Assembly (NCBI RefSeq): GCF_020382885.2
Contig: NC_058496.1
Coordinates: 1,397,001-1,461,000 of the forward strand
Length of the DNA stretch: 64,000 nt
DNA from: Scatophagus argus
Taxonomy: Eukaryota; Chordata; Actinopteri; Scatophagidae
Direction of reading: 5' to 3'
The notes below the pieces were generated by a model, which saw only the letters and a program-made list of their open reading frames with translations, had not been told where the DNA came from and did no database searches. The translations under genes and the position numbers were made by a program. Within the stretch, counting starts at the first letter, position 1. Every line of letters starts with the position of its first letter. Positions 12,346 through 25,252 of this stretch are shown piece after piece.

Positions 12346-14358
12346 ATTTATTCTCAGTTCTCTTTATAAATATTCGTTTAGATGTTAATAAAAGAACAGT
12401 TTTTGTAGTATCACCAACATTTAATCGTTTGCATATGGACACAGATTTTCCATTTTTGGGTCTTGCTTCCTGTCACCAGTTTGTGCACATGTACACGACG
12501 CCTTTAGACTGAATTTCCTCACTGTGACACGAGCGCCGCCGCGTCGGTTATACTCAGAGTGTATGCCTCTCTGCCGTCCACATGCCTCTCAGCTTTTAAC
12601 ACATAATTGATTGGCCCCAAGTCTTCTGTTAGAGGCAAAATGGCACACTGAGACCAGACTGCACCACTTGAGGACACAGTGTGGGATCCTGATTCCACAG
12701 AGATTACAGCACTGATGTGTTTGAGTCAGCCAGCACGGCTGCAGTATGTGGGGAACAGGAAAAATCCCTCTTCTGAACAGAGAAGGTTTTAAAATCTGTC
12801 CGAGGTCAAATTCAGCGTGCTGCCTCTGTGTGTGCATTATTCAGGGGGAAGTCTGAGATCACAACACATTTTTGATGTGCTTGTAGCGTTGAATAAATCA
12901 GCGTTGTGTTTGGTGCCTCAGATGTTAAACAGCGTGGGGAAGGGGGAAGACTGTCATACTGTTCAGACCACGGGTTCGGTTAGAGAAGAAGTAAACCCAC
13001 GAAGAGGGAAGACGAGGGCGAGGGTGTTGCTGCCGACGGCGTTTTGGCTGTGGCGATAATGTCGGGAGGTCAAGTGGGGCATGGTTTTACACCTCTCAGA
13101 GAGCCAGAGCTGTTTACGAGTCCGACAGCATCTCAGACAACACGCCACACTGTGCTCCAGCGGCGGTTCGGCCCTTCAGAGAGGTCCCTGTTGACATAAG
13201 TCCGGTTCCTTGGCCTGGGCCGACCCTTCACAGGCCATCTTCTCCTTTGTTTTCCTTCTTCTCGTCTGTCTTTTGTTTTAAAGCGTGGAGTGGCAGTGTT
13301 CACTTTGTTTGGGAGAAAGGCCTGAGATGACGGAGGTGCTGACGTACGCCAGCGCGACACTCGATGATGAGTGGAACTTAAATGGTGCCGCTTTAGAGCG
13401 TTAAGGGGCTGTGGGCACATTACTGCACTAGGAAATGAAGCTCAGCCAGAGACAAACGCTTGATGAGTACACAGGACCAGACTCTCCTTGTCTGTGGAGC
13501 CGTTCCAGAAAGATTTGCATCTTGGCTCTCTGCATTTTAATTTAGAGAGATTCTCATATAAGCACAGGAATCACAGGAACAACATGAACCTCGTAGTTGG
13601 CCAGAATATTCCCCAAGCTGTTGTTCTGAACATTTAAATTCCCTGTGGTCACATTTTCTGCCTGCCTCACTACTGTAAGAATAAGTCATAACTCATCCTG
13701 TTTCACTGATTTTTCGTGTTATTGGTTTCCTGCTGCTTTGTGGAAGAAAGTCGTCCTTCGGTGTGTGAATAATTCTCTTTTAAAGAGCAGGAGGCTGCAA
13801 AATGTTAAAAGATGCATGCAGGAGAGTAGGATCCATACTTCCATACTCACAATATAGACATGTTACAAGGTGGGTAGACAGTGATGTCAGACAAAGCCCC
13901 AATTGCTCCTTTGATCCCTCATGAGAAGGAAGTAATCGTTTTGTTTGGCAGATGAAAATGTCAGAGGGAGTCGGGCCGCCGCCTCTGGAATCTTAATCGT
14001 GGTGTTATACATGTACGAACATCTGTAGGACACGTCGAAAACAGACAGGTAGCTCATTCAAGGGTCAAACACACAGATCATCTCCGTCAATATTTCCTCG
14101 TTCTCTTATCTTTCTGCTGAATTGCCCTAATGGTTCAGATGAGGTGCTTCCTGATTCATCAGATCTGCGAGGTGCGGTTTGTTTTGCGCTTTTGTCTGTT
14201 CATTAGTTTGGATATCATAACAGCGTGAAGGCTGCGTCAGTACTGGGTTACGTACGCTCTGAGAGATGAATTCAAGGCAAAACAGTCCTGCAGAAATATC
14301 CAGGATATACTGCAAGATATTTCTAGGCCTCTATTTCCTCTGTGTCTTCTGTAGTATT

Positions 14359-14362
<4 letters not shown>
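12346..14362. other. Intergenic sequence, no gene seen
   Basis: Short frames only, none with a domain. An internal AT/GC-neutral stretch contains no recognised repeat. Confidence 0.35.

Positions 14363-14391
<29 letters not shown>
14363..14391. repeat. CA microsatellite
   Basis: About 14 uninterrupted CA units. Confidence 0.95.
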
Positions 14392-14879
14392 GCAGTTTTG
14401 TCTTGCATAATACAAGCAGACTTGACAGCCGGGAATAGCAACCCCCTGATTGGTGTCGGCCAGTTTTTCCTCAGGATTGGTTTTGTTGCATGCGTGTGCA
14501 GGCTTCACAAAAAGGAAATGAGATTAGAAAGTAAGTGTAGCTGGCTAGAAAGATTTTTTACAACAGAAGACAAAGAAATTCTTTCAGCTCTCTTACCGTG
14601 CCCTGATAATTTAGGATGTGGCCTCTGCATCTGACCTTCCATTTTCTTTGGTCAGAAGAGAAAGAGGTAGACTACAGCCTGCTTTAGTTGCCTGGTTACA
14701 GTTTTCTCAGGGATTTCAATGGGTTTCCTTCAAGCTGACACAGAGCACAGAGCTATTAAAGGCACTTTATTAAACACTGACAGGGGAGCTACACCAGGGC
14801 GAAGCAGTTCCAATGGAACCAGCCCAGTCAGATGGTTCGCTCGAGCACGAAGGAGTGAGGCACAACATTAATTGATAAC

Positions 14880-15790
14880 ACATACAGTATGCGTCCGTTT
14901 TACTAAGAACACCAAGGTGGCATAATTGGAAGCAGTCACTCTAATAGTGATAGGAACTTTATTAAAGGAACAGTTAAACATGCAAAACATAGCTTATCTA
15001 ATGTTAGATGGGAAGGCTGATGTCACTCATGTCTGTACAGCAGTAGTTTGGAGCCAGGAGATGTTAGTTTAGCAGAAAATCTGGGAAATAATAAGCTGCT
15101 AGCTGTTGCATCAAGCTGAAAGGAAGGGTTTGACTCTCTGAGAAATACAGAACATTTGTCTGCTTTTTTGCTTAGAGTTAGATAATAAGATCAACAGCAC
15201 TCACATATGTATGGTAACCATAAGCCATCAAATGATTAGCTTAGCATAGAGACAGTTAGCCTAGCTTGGTCCTACTCACTGGATAAAGTAGGGCTAGCTA
15301 AGCTAACCAGCTGCTGCTGTAGCTTAATATTTATTGTACAGAAAAATTCTGGTTTGTTTTGTTGCTGAGAGTGAGAGAAGATCCATACCACTCTCAGAAA
15401 ATATCAAACTACATCCAGAAGCTGTTAAGCTTAGCATAAATACTAAAAATGGGGTAAACAGATAGCTTTTTCAAAAGATTAGTGTACAAAGCTAGTTCAG
15501 CTAATCAGCTGCTAGCAGAAGCTTCATATTTATTCTACGGACAACACAGTGATGTGGAAAGGAAGACAGAGTTGACGGAGTTTCAGAGGATCATCACCGC
15601 TCTGGGTCTGCGTAGTAAATATAAAGTTACAGCCTTCAGCTGGTTAGCTTAGCATAGGAAGGGTTAGCCTGGCTTTATCCAAGGACCTGGGTTACCACCA
15701 GCTGACGTAGACGTAGTGACGTAGTAGACGTATCAGTCTACTTGTGCAAATCTCGATCTCGAAGCACATTTCCCAGAAATGTGGGGTTGT
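14880..15790. mobile_element. Degenerate non-autonomous DNA transposon sequence (GCTAGCTTAGCATAR-type)
   Basis: The motif 'ttagcttagcata(g/a)' with 'gttagcctagctt' and 'ctagctaagctaac' recurs several times over about 0.9 kb. Such TTAGCTTAGC blocks belong to a frequent teleost MITE family; a related stretch lies at 41900-42160. Boundaries are approximate. Confidence 0.5.
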
Positions 15791-17243
15791 TCCTTAAATG
15801 TAATTAGCTACACCTGCTTTCCCTGATACGATAAGTCAGATTGTCTGTCGTTAAAAAGGCTCATTGTTGATTCATCCTCACAGGTTGACGAGGCTGCGTT
15901 AAACACACATGAACATTTATTTAGACTTATTTAGGCTTCCATCAACACTGAGATCCCGGCCTCATGTCCTCTTTCATTAGTTCAGTCAGTTTCAGACGGG
16001 TCTTAGTGAGACTAATTAGAGGTAACCTGGTAGACTTTGCAGCTGTGGGACTACAGGCTCAGCAGGGTCTGTGTTTCCAACGGGTATTTGCATGATTACA
16101 GCAGTGTTACAAACCATCAGGCCACTCTACTCTTCTCTAAATATTCTTTAATAATTGGGGCTGCTTTGATGTTTCCACTTTTAAAAAATGTAAATGCTGT
16201 TCCTCGCTCAAGTGTTTCTGATATGCGGTCTTTTCAAAAAGGAGGGCAGATGGGCACTGAGAGTTACTGTCCACTGTTATTGATCTTGAGTAAATATTTT
16301 ATGTCCTTTTTCATATATTTATCCCTTATCAAATCACTTTCATTGAAGGACAATACTTGACCCATACAGCGTCAACAAAAGTCGTTTCAATCTCATCAAC
16401 ACGGTGAAACCATGAAACCCGCGGAAGTCCCATGTGTTTGCTGAGTAACAGCAGAGTGACAGACAGATTGACTGACTCTGGAAAACACACTTTCCACTGA
16501 AGATAAGAGCGTGACCACGGCGTTCGCCTGTCAGCAGGATATTACAGGCTGTTGTATCGCTGTCACATCTCCATGATAAATTAACTTCGATTTGTTATTC
16601 ACTTTGTTTAAATTCCATACACTATTGGCAAACACACACCTGATCAAATAATTTTCATGTTGTCCATCCAGCCGTGAACAAGCACTTTCATAATCCGAAG
16701 GAGATTGTGGAGTGTACGTGAAACAAGCCGAGCAAGCTATTACAACACAATAAATTGGCTTCAGACACATGTTCTCATGGAGAACAAACACAGTAAAGTA
16801 CAGTAAATTATAGTATTGACAGGATACTGTCGATGTTAAGTGACATGTCAGCAGCAGAGAGAGTGTGTAGCCTCTACAAAATGTATGTTTTATGTCAGAT
16901 TGTTTTATGAATCAGACAGACATTAAAATACAATACAACAATGACACAGTGGTAACTTCAAGGAGGATGTTTTGTTGTTTTCTGGCGCCACCTGCTGGCT
17001 TAATGCTGAGCCTCAGATCATTTGTCATCAACATGTCATCAAGCACAGGTGTAATCAATAACATTGATTACAGGTGCGTTCCATTTCGCTGAGCTTGTTC
17101 CAGGCTCACTGGCGTGGTTAATGGATCAGAGCCATCGTTAATTTCATCTGTGTAACTTCAAAATGTCTTCTGCTAAATGTCTCCTGTAAGTAACCTACAC
17201 ACTCACTCTGTTGGTTGGTGTTGGACATGACAAGTGGTGGGAG
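15791..17243. other. Intergenic sequence, no gene seen
   Basis: No exon, RNA or clear repeat recognised; the frames present lack domains. Confidence 0.35.
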
Positions 17244-17288
17244 AAGTATTCAGACCCTGATGTAAAATACATCAGGGTCTGAATACTT
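17244..17288. repeat. Perfect 21-bp palindrome with 3-nt loop
   Basis: Arms 17244-17264 and 17268-17288 are exact reverse complements (left arm AAGTATTCAGACCCTGATGT plus A) around AAA. It may be the end of a small foldback element or MITE. Confidence 0.9.
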
Positions 17289-18347
17289 TATTCACAAGTA
17301 TTCAATCTGCAGAGGATTCTGCATTCACTGAATGTAAATGAGATTTTTTTTTTATTTCTGAGTTGTAAGCTGGTCCTTCCAGACCATCAGTTTGATGTGG
17401 AACATTGTTTTAAAATGAAAATGAAAATATTTCTTTAAGTTGTTCAGACTTCAGACAGATGACAAAGTGTTGAGTGTTTTGCTTTGGTCACATGAGAAAC
17501 CCTCATCATGTTTCTTCTGCTGTGTTTGCTGTAGAAATCACCTGAACACAGGTGGAGAACAGTGAAGCCTGAAGGAACAGGTGCCTGTGCAGCAGTTCCC
17601 CCTCAAGAGCTTCTCAAGGTCAAGGTGAGTTACCGGAATCTTAAACCGAGGAGCTTGTTTTCCGTTCGCCCGTGAACATCTCAGGAGCTGGTCGAGGGAG
17701 TTCCTTTAAACTTGGCACAAATGTCCACTCGAGCTCAAAGATGAACTGATGAAAATTTTATGATAAATGATGATAAATTTTATCCAAATGTCCGACCAGG
17801 ATAAAATGATTAAGTGATTCAAAGGTCAGCTTCACTGCTTCACATCATGTCGACATTCAGCAGCAGAACTGAGGAACTGAACGGCACACTGGGACCAGAT
17901 TCCACATGTGCTCACAGACTGAACTGGTGACTCTGATCTCAGGTGTCCACCTTCAAACTGTGCTGACTGTAGAGATCAGGAGCCTCCATGTTTCAGAGTC
18001 TGTAGCTTCTCTGCAGTAACGTCCAGATGTGAAGCTTTGTAGCCCACCACAAGTTCACAGGTTTGGTGGTGCTGAGGTTCAGGTGGTTGTTGTTGTGCAC
18101 CAGGTAACGAAGGTTTCTGTCAGTCACTGTGGATGCAAACTGCAGCTCGACTGCATGGAGAATATAGCCGTTTAGCTTCTACACAGTTAATGTTTAGGTC
18201 GATGAAGGAGTGGAAACTTCAAGGTGGATGTTTTGTTGTTTTTGGCCGTCAGGAGGTTTGCGGGTTTAAATCCTCCACAACATTAAGGTGAACAGAGCAG
18301 TAAACGTGACACAGTAACCACAAACTTCTGATATGCTAACATTGTAA
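17289..18347. other. Intergenic sequence downstream of gnrh1, no gene seen
   Basis: No coding structure recognised. Ends at the polyadenylation signal of gnrh1. Confidence 0.35.
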
Positions 18348-18353
18348 TTTATT
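18348..18353 (-). terminator. gnrh1: Polyadenylation signal of gnrh1
   Basis: AATAAA on the - strand, only 17 bp after the stop codon, so the 3' UTR is predicted to be very short (about 40 nt). Confidence 0.75.
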
Positions 18354-18370
18354 GTAGAATCAAAGAGTCA

Positions 18371-18911
18371 TCATTTCTTATACGTTCTGCGTCCAGCGTC
18401 CCTGTCGGCGACTCGGTCCTACAAGACAACCAGAGATTAAATCTGTGAGAATGAAGTGAACCCAAGTGAGTAAAGCATCAAGAGGAAAACTCACTAGGAA
18501 TCCTTTCATCCTGTACATTCTGGGGAGGGACGCGTCCTCTGCACAGCCCAGGACACTGCAGGGCGTCTCCACGTGTGGAAAGCCCTCATCTATCTGCTGA
18601 AGGAAAGAAATCACAGGCAGTTTGTGTCCACAAAACTGTCTAAACAACATCATCAAATTAAAGGAACAATCTGAAAACATGTTGTTCACACCCTCCTTCA
18701 GGTGTAAATAATCACACATATCTGAATCATGAATAACTGTTCACTGCGGAGCCACGAGGCTGACGGTGCTCACGTTTCCCAGTGAGTCTGAAAGGCCGTC
18801 CAGGTCCCTCTTCCCTCCTGGGCTCAGTCCGTAAGACCAGTGCTGACAGCAGCCCTGGGACAGCAGCGTCCCCAGCAGCAGCAGCCTCAGCGCCAGGCTC
18901 CACGCAGCCAT
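18371..18911 (-). CDS. gnrh1: Gonadotropin-releasing hormone 1 precursor (sea-bream type)
   Basis: Three coding exons: 18911-18774, 18596-18495 and 18418-18371, giving 95 codons before the stop. The precursor has a Leu-rich signal peptide (about 23 residues), then the decapeptide QHWSYGLSPG, an amidation and cleavage site GKR, and the GnRH-associated peptide with the family-typical PCSVLGCAE and PRMYRMKGF segments, ending TYKK. Released from hypophysiotropic neurons, it drives pituitary gonadotropin secretion. GT/AG boundaries fit phase 0 joins. A 5' UTR exon (about 19075-19032) precedes the coding exons. Next door on the same strand is kctd9, as in human. The variant decapeptide identifies the GnRH1 paralogue, not the chicken-II or salmon forms. 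Confidence 0.95.
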
Positions 18912-19031
18912 TCTGAGGGGGACAAAAACCTTCAGACCGCACACAGAACCACATCACCGACCCCTGAAAACCTTCCTTTAGATTCACTTCAGCTCTGAGC
19001 CCTTCAGGACAGATTTTACAGGACGTTTTAC

Positions 19032-19080
19032 CTTCAGTGCGGGCAGGCTTCTCTGCTGCGTTCTCGTCTGTGAGTCGTGC
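19032..19080 (-). other. gnrh1: Non-coding first exon of gnrh1 (approximate start)
   Basis: Lies about 25 bp downstream of a TATA box and ends at a GTAAAA donor at 19031. The coding exon 2 is preceded by a CCCCTCAG acceptor one base before the ATG. The start point is inferred from TATA spacing. Confidence 0.65.
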
Positions 19081-19100
19081 TGCCAACTGTTTTCCAGGGT

Positions 19101-19108
19101 TTATATAA
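19101..19108 (-). promoter_or_regulatory. gnrh1: TATA box of gnrh1
   Basis: TTATATAA on the - strand, with a G/C-rich flank, about 190 bp upstream of the start codon across the first intron. It lies about 0.9 kb from the end of kctd9, so the proximal promoter is confined to a short interval. Confidence 0.8.
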
Positions 19109-20021
19109 GCCCCGGCTGCTTCCCTCTCAGCCCAAGTCTTCACTGCAGGGGCTCACAAAGTGGGATTAAGCAACACTTAGTGGTGACCTGCAGAGCTGTT
19201 TAAAAGATTACACCTGATGTGTGATTTCTGCCCAAAAGAGCAAGTTAGACTGCAAACACCTACAGATTCTACAGAAGGTGAACCGTGTGAAATCATCCAA
19301 CAGGACGTTTGTTCTTACCAGGCACTTTTTAATGTTGGAGCTTTTCCAGCTGTTAGCCTTGAATCTTTGCAAGGTATTAGAGCTTGTTGCTGGAATTTTG
19401 TTTTAATGATTCTGAGCAACTTGATGCTTTAAATCAGAATTAGCAGGACTTTAAAGCTGTTTGAGAAGTAGTTCTGTTCATGTCGTGGTGATCAAAGTCA
19501 GAATGTTCATTTCAAGCATATTAACAACAGAAATGTGTGTAAAGATGGAGGCCATGATTTAGTACTTAGTATATTCCGGAGCATTCAGCCTAATTTTGAG
19601 CCGATCTTTTGAGTCACGTCCACAGATGGTAATGCAGCAGTGGTTGGCCGCGTCGCCTCGCTGTGAGGAGGTCGTGGGTGTCGGGTGTACGTGGTGACCC
19701 GTTCAGGGCGTAGCCGATTCTGAAATTTCCTCTTTGACCTTTTGGTCATCACTGCACCATTTTATCCTGTTAGATATTTATGTGAAATGTTGTGACCTTT
19801 GACCTCCAAAATCTGATCAGTTCATCTTTGAGTCCGAGTGGACGTTTGCGCTAAACTTGAAGAACTTTCCTCAAGACGTTCCTGAGATACGACGTTCATG
19901 ACAAAGAGACGAACAAACGGAAACTCAACAGCAGTCAGGGCAGGACACCTTAGATTTCATGTACAAAACACCTGAGACACAACAAATGATTAACACAATC
20001 GCTTTTTCTTCTTCATAGCAG
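19109..20021. promoter_or_regulatory. gnrh1 upstream interval between kctd9 3' end and the TATA box
   Basis: No gene in this interval; it must contain the proximal gnrh1 regulatory sequence. I did not identify individual transcription-factor sites with confidence. Confidence 0.4.
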
Positions 20022-20027
20022 TTTATT
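20022..20027 (-). terminator. kctd9: Polyadenylation signal candidate of kctd9
   Basis: AATAAA on the - strand, about 1.2 kb after the stop codon, giving a long 3' UTR without other genes in between. Confidence 0.55.
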
Positions 20028-21228
20028 TATAACAGTCATTTACGGAAAAAGATTTCCACGGTCGAGTGCAATAATCACAGACAGGGAGGCCTCGGCTGCT
20101 CCTCCGTCTCAAACACAAGCCGACTTTTGCTCCGTATTGCATTCGGTGAGATGCATCAAAATAAATAAGCGGAACTCGTCCATCGATTCCCACACTCAGT
20201 CGCACAGTATGATTGCCTTCATGGTTCGTCCTCACAGACTGGGTACCTAGTGTTGAACTGAGCGAACAGTATTGCATCAGAGCTGCAGCTCTTCACACAT
20301 GCAGACGTCCAGCAGAGAGCTCAGGTGACAGCACCTGCCCGCTCTAACGACCATTCGTTTACAGAAGATTACGAGCACCAAACATTTTTGGTGATAAGGT
20401 ATAAACAAGTTAACGTATGCTTGTGCAAATAAGTTCAAAGCACGATTAAGTGACATTACTTCGATACGTGGGAGTTACGCTGCCAGGCAAACCCGCTTCA
20501 ACACGTGAAAATGGCTTCCTGTTAGAAGTCGGGGTCGGAGTGATGAGTAACACAGAAGCATTACGATAAAACGGGGCCACAGTCGCATGCATGTGGATCA
20601 CTCTCACACAACAAAAGAGGTAGATTCACAGAAAAACAAGGGAAAGCTTTTGGAAGAAGACAATAATTCAGAGGAGGAAGGTCACAGCTGTGAATCCTGT
20701 ATTGCATACCCCAGCTGTGTTTCAGACGAGCCTGTCGCATAGTTTTATGGTGCACTCGCAGCACTGCCTCACACTCTGTGCTGCTGTTATGGCTTTGGCT
20801 TGCATCACTTCCTTTGCAGGAGGTCGAATCCAGCAGAATTAAGTTCAAGAGTAACATAGAAGTTATTGGTAAGTGACCTTCTGTTTCTGCTACGGCAGCA
20901 TTCAGCGAAGCTCTGAACTTTACTGCACACAGATCACCGACACATCAAGTCATTTGAATGGTGTCGAACACGAAACGAGTACAGTCATCTACAAACACTG
21001 AGAACATTGTGTTGTTTTGGTGATGTACGCAGATGAACATTTAAAATCAACCTACCGTACAAACATACAGAGACAACCCTGAATAAAGTCTAGTGCAAGG
21101 TAGTTAAAGCTAACATAATATCGGTGGAATGGCAGGGGTGTGCATACAGCTACCTGCACCGCAGACAGGTAAAGAGAGAGAGGAAGGAGGGGGAAACGCT
21201 GGAGGAGAAGAGCAACAGAGGAGCCGAG

Positions 21229-22166
21229 TTATCTGACGCTCTGCGACATGTGCAGAGGGGTCAGCATCTCTTCAAAAATGGCTCCCTTCACGTTGGAGCC
21301 TCTCAGGTTGGCTTCTTGAAGGTCGCAGCCGGACAGGTCACAGTTCTGCAAAAGACGCAGCAGCGACAAAAACCACAAGACGGGAGGATTAAAATGACTC
21401 GGGTGAAAACATTCACATCAAGGTGTGACATCAGGCTGCAGCTGACTGGGCCACACTGGTCCAGCAGGTGTCACCTTTGTGCTTTGGCTCATGTACAGTA
21501 CAGAGAGGAACACAAACAACCAAAACCAGAGGAAACGTTAAGCTGCAGTCACTTGCTGTGCCCAACAAAACGCGGGGGTTCTGCCGCTGGGCTGTCAGCG
21601 ATGAAGCCGATTTAGGACGCAGCAGTAATATTCAGCATGTTAATCTAGAAAGCTTTTGTTGGTCCTGCAGAGCTGCTGTAAATAAGTGTGCCAGCTGAGC
21701 CAACATGAAGGTCTTTAACCCCCCCCGACGGCCCTGACGCACCTCCAGATCGGTCCCTGCTAAAGTGGCTCCCCGCAGGTTGCAGTTCTTCAGCTTTGCA
21801 TTCTTCAGAGTGGCCACCCGCAGGTTGATGCCCGTCATCTGGCTTCCTTCCATGTCGACTCCTTTCAGGTTAGCACCTGCTTACCAGAACGTTTGGTTAA
21901 AACACGACCACCATCACGTTTCAACATTTCTGTTGGCGTGACACGTCCACACGCTGAGTCCTTTACATCCTCACTTACAACCAGCCTGTCGACTCGTTTC
22001 ACATCTCAGCGCAGTAAAACCTTCCAACGTTATGGATTTGGATCGGGATGGTTTGTTATTTTACTCGCACACAACACATTCGCTCTCATTTTGCATGTTT
22101 ATTGTATAAATTTATCTGCTTTTCGCCTGAGGAGGAGCAGAGTGTGCTGCCCTCCGAACAGTCAGC

Positions 22167-22199
<33 letters not shown>

Positions 22200-24392
22200 T
22201 TTTTACACCAAGTCTGATGAAAGCCGGACTGAACAGTTTAAGTTTACGGTTACAACAAACTAGTGCCAACAGAAAAATTGCCAAAGGTTTGATAGGGCAG
22301 ACAGGCCCGTAGAACTGAGCTGAACGGACTGGACAGATCCAGCTATCCGAGTCCAGTCCGGACCAGCATCTAACATGGCACTACAGATTCTGAGCAGCTG
22401 TGGTGGATTACCTTCCAGGTTGGCCTTCAGTCCAGATGGATCTTCAAAATTGCACCCTTTTAGAGAAGCTCCCTCAGCATTGGAGCAGAGCATCTTCACC
22501 CCTTGCAGGTTAGCACCCTTCAAAGCACAAACATCAGAAGTATTCAGAACACTCTCGTAGGTTCACGCTGAGTGATGATTTACGAAGAAAACACCAAACT
22601 CCTCTCGTTGTGTCTTTAATGAGGCGAGTGTGACGGTGGATGCGTTCAAACTCACATCCAGGTTGGCTCCAGAGAGATCCGCCCGCTCCAGGTTGGAACA
22701 GCAAAGGTTGGCGTGTGTCAGATTGCAGCGGCTGAGATTGGCCATCTTGAAATTGATGTAACGCAAATCAAGTCGGGACAGATCTGCGCCACTGAAATTA
22801 AGACCCTAAGAACAGCGAGAGGAAAGAGAGTGAAAACGCTGACTTGATCCGCAGAACTGATGGAGCGGGCGGAAACGTTTTGGTGCAGCTGTACCTGACA
22901 GCGGAGCTCTGACTTGGTGGGCGTTGCCAGGAGAAAGCGAACAAACTCCTTGCGGGAAATGGGAGAGTGGTCCTCAGGCGGCTGCGTGTTCTGTTTCAAC
23001 AGCGAGCCAGTGGTGAGTCGCGATGCGTTCATGGGTGTGATGGAATCATCAAATGCAACCTGCTTACCTTCCACAGTTCACATTACCTTTATTGCTACTT
23101 CCAGCTGCTCAGCAAGCTGCTCAATCCCAAAGAACCGAGCCTCCTCAAGGACACCTGAAAGACATTCAGGACAACGCTACCAAACCGTCCCTTTTTGTTT
23201 CAGCGGGAAACTGCTGCTGCGGGGATTTTAACAACCTGCCTCAAGTCCACATCGTTATTTGGGACTCGTCAAAAAGCTCACCTCGTATATTTATGCCTTC
23301 ATTGATAATGAGCTGACCATGTCTCAGATAGTTGAGTATAGGCTCAAAGTATTCAGGGCTGCGGTCGATTAAGTAAGCTCCACGCTCGTCCCGCTTGTTC
23401 CCCCACACATCTGGAGCCAAACACGACAGGTCAACGACAAGAGCCATTCAAAAGGATGTCTCAAACGCTTACTGATTGGCTGTGACTCACCTTTCTCTCG
23501 AAACATGTGGGCAAGCATACTCTCAGGCTCTTTGCTGACCAGGGTGCTCCTGAACACAAAACAGACACGTTCAGCAGTGAAAGCAAAGCACAAAAATGGA
23601 CTTAGGCTTGTGATCTGATTATTTCAGGTGAGAGCAGCATCAAGACCGCAGACACCTGGTGGTGGTGAAGGGACGACCGCCGATGTTGAGGGTCAGCCAG
23701 TCAGTGTGGGCTCCATGCTTCTCAGATGTGACCCTGGCTTCATTTTGAGGGTCTGTGAAATAAAAAGAGAGAAGAAGACGGAGCCTCTGAGACCGTGTTC
23801 ACATTTCCACTGACGTGACATGAGACATGAGACACGGCAGCACTTACCAATGAATGGATCTCCCTCTGACACATACAGCACGTCGTCATCTCTGTCGGAA
23901 ACGCAGACAGGTCACACAGTGAGCTCCGTGCTCTTAAAGCGCTCAGCAACACATGCATTATCACCGTGTGAGCTTACCTTATCAGGGCAATGTCGTCTAT
24001 GAGACCACCCTTCCCATTGTACAAACAGGAGGCTTTGATTCCTAACTTATTGCTTGCTACGGACAGTAAGTCGGACAAAGTCCCGTACACTGCTACAACC
24101 TGGAGAGGATTGAACATCACTGGGTTGTTAGGGATTTAAAGGGAAATGGGTCACTCGTGTATAACGTGTTAAATGAGCCCCGGTGAGCAGCGTAAACGAG
24201 CTCCGGGAGTGGAAATGATGCCGTTAATTTCATCGGACTGCTGTTACTTAAACAAACAGTAGCCCGAGTTGGCTGTAATGACACAGTGGAAAAAGCCAGT
24301 CATTCTGCGGCCCGAGCTCCCCCACTCAACAACTTCATACTCACCTTGCCATTTCTGGAAGTCCCGTTAATAAATAAGGTAACTCTTCTCAT
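21229..24392 (-). CDS. kctd9: BTB/POZ and pentapeptide-repeat protein KCTD9
   Basis: Twelve coding exons on the - strand: 24392-24345, 24099-23978, 23891-23848, 23752-23656, 23549-23491, 23410-23282, 23154-23087, 22990-22895, 22805-22656, 22517-22412, 21876-21743, 21345-21229. All junctions are GT/AG and phases agree; the sum is 1170 bp, 389 residues, the length of human KCTD9. The N-terminus (MRRVTLF) begins a ubiquitin-like segment, followed by the BTB/T1-like domain ([14 protein letters not shown] to [12 protein letters not shown]), a helical region ([13 protein letters not shown]) and a right-handed beta-helix of A(N/D)LXX pentapeptide repeats in the last four exons. KCTD9 is regarded as a CUL3 ubiquitin-ligase adaptor. 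Whether this is one of two teleost copies cannot be told here. Confidence 0.95.
22169..22197. repeat. CA microsatellite in kctd9 intron
   Basis: Uninterrupted CA units in the intron between exons 10 and 11. Confidence 0.95.
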
Positions 24393-25252
24393 TCTTTAGG
24401 CGCTTTGGCTGTAAGTACTTTGTTACAATTGCACCAATGATGTGGCGTTTGCCAGCTAACGCTTGCCTGCAGATTCAAGCTGGCTAGCTAGCAGTCTTAG
24501 CTGCATCAGACCACAACACGAGACAAAAGAGGCGTTCGATTGCTATCGGAAAACAAAGAGTTTGAAGATGCATATTTATACAGCACTCCCAAACTCAGTT
24601 ATGAATAAAAGTGTGCTCTCGCGGCCACATTTACAATTACACTTTTATTTATTACTTAACTGTCAGGTACAAAATTTGTACTAATGGCAATGTTAAAGAA
24701 ACGTCATACCGTCAATTAATAAAATGAAGAGTAGGTTTTTAGGATCAAATGTAAAAAATGGTCCATCGCAGCAGTGTAACAGCTATTCATCATCGTGCCG
24801 CTACAGCACAAAGTTTTGTGCTGTCTTTGTTTTCCCCAAATAAATCTGACACTACAAACTCAAAAAATCAGATAGTCCCTGAATGGCACACCCGGACTGC
24901 AGCCGTGCCATTGGCCGGAATGTTCATACGTAAGCACGTAACACGTTCGTTTAATCCGTCTGGTGGTTTGGCGCAAGCGTTTAGCCATCCTGAAGTTTCT
25001 TTCGTACTGACTAACACAAAGCAGCCTGTCGTCAGCTTGTACTTTAGTTATTAGACAACATACATTAGTCATTCGGTTAAACATTATCTGGATTCTTGTT
25101 TTTGTTATTTCTAGCATGTTTGTCTGGAAGCTAATCGAGCACCAAAGAAGAAGAAACACGGAAATGTCAGACAGCGTAATGTTGATTCATCTCCGTATCT
25201 CAAAAACTGCTGTCCAGTTTCCGGTCTGAATCGGTTTGCAGCTGTTAGCACG
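24393..25252. promoter_or_regulatory. Shared divergent promoter interval of kctd9 and ankrd39
   Basis: Only about 860 bp separate the two start codons, which point away from each other, so both promoters must lie here. No TATA box is obvious. A small upstream reading frame precedes ankrd39 (25164-25229). Confidence 0.6.

Noticed and set aside
21124-21615. 163-codon + strand frame over the kctd9 last exon
   Set aside because: Antisense to a well-supported exon and without domains.
25164-25229. Alternative upstream start for ankrd39
   Set aside because: It stops after 22 codons, before the ATG whose product matches the family N-terminus.
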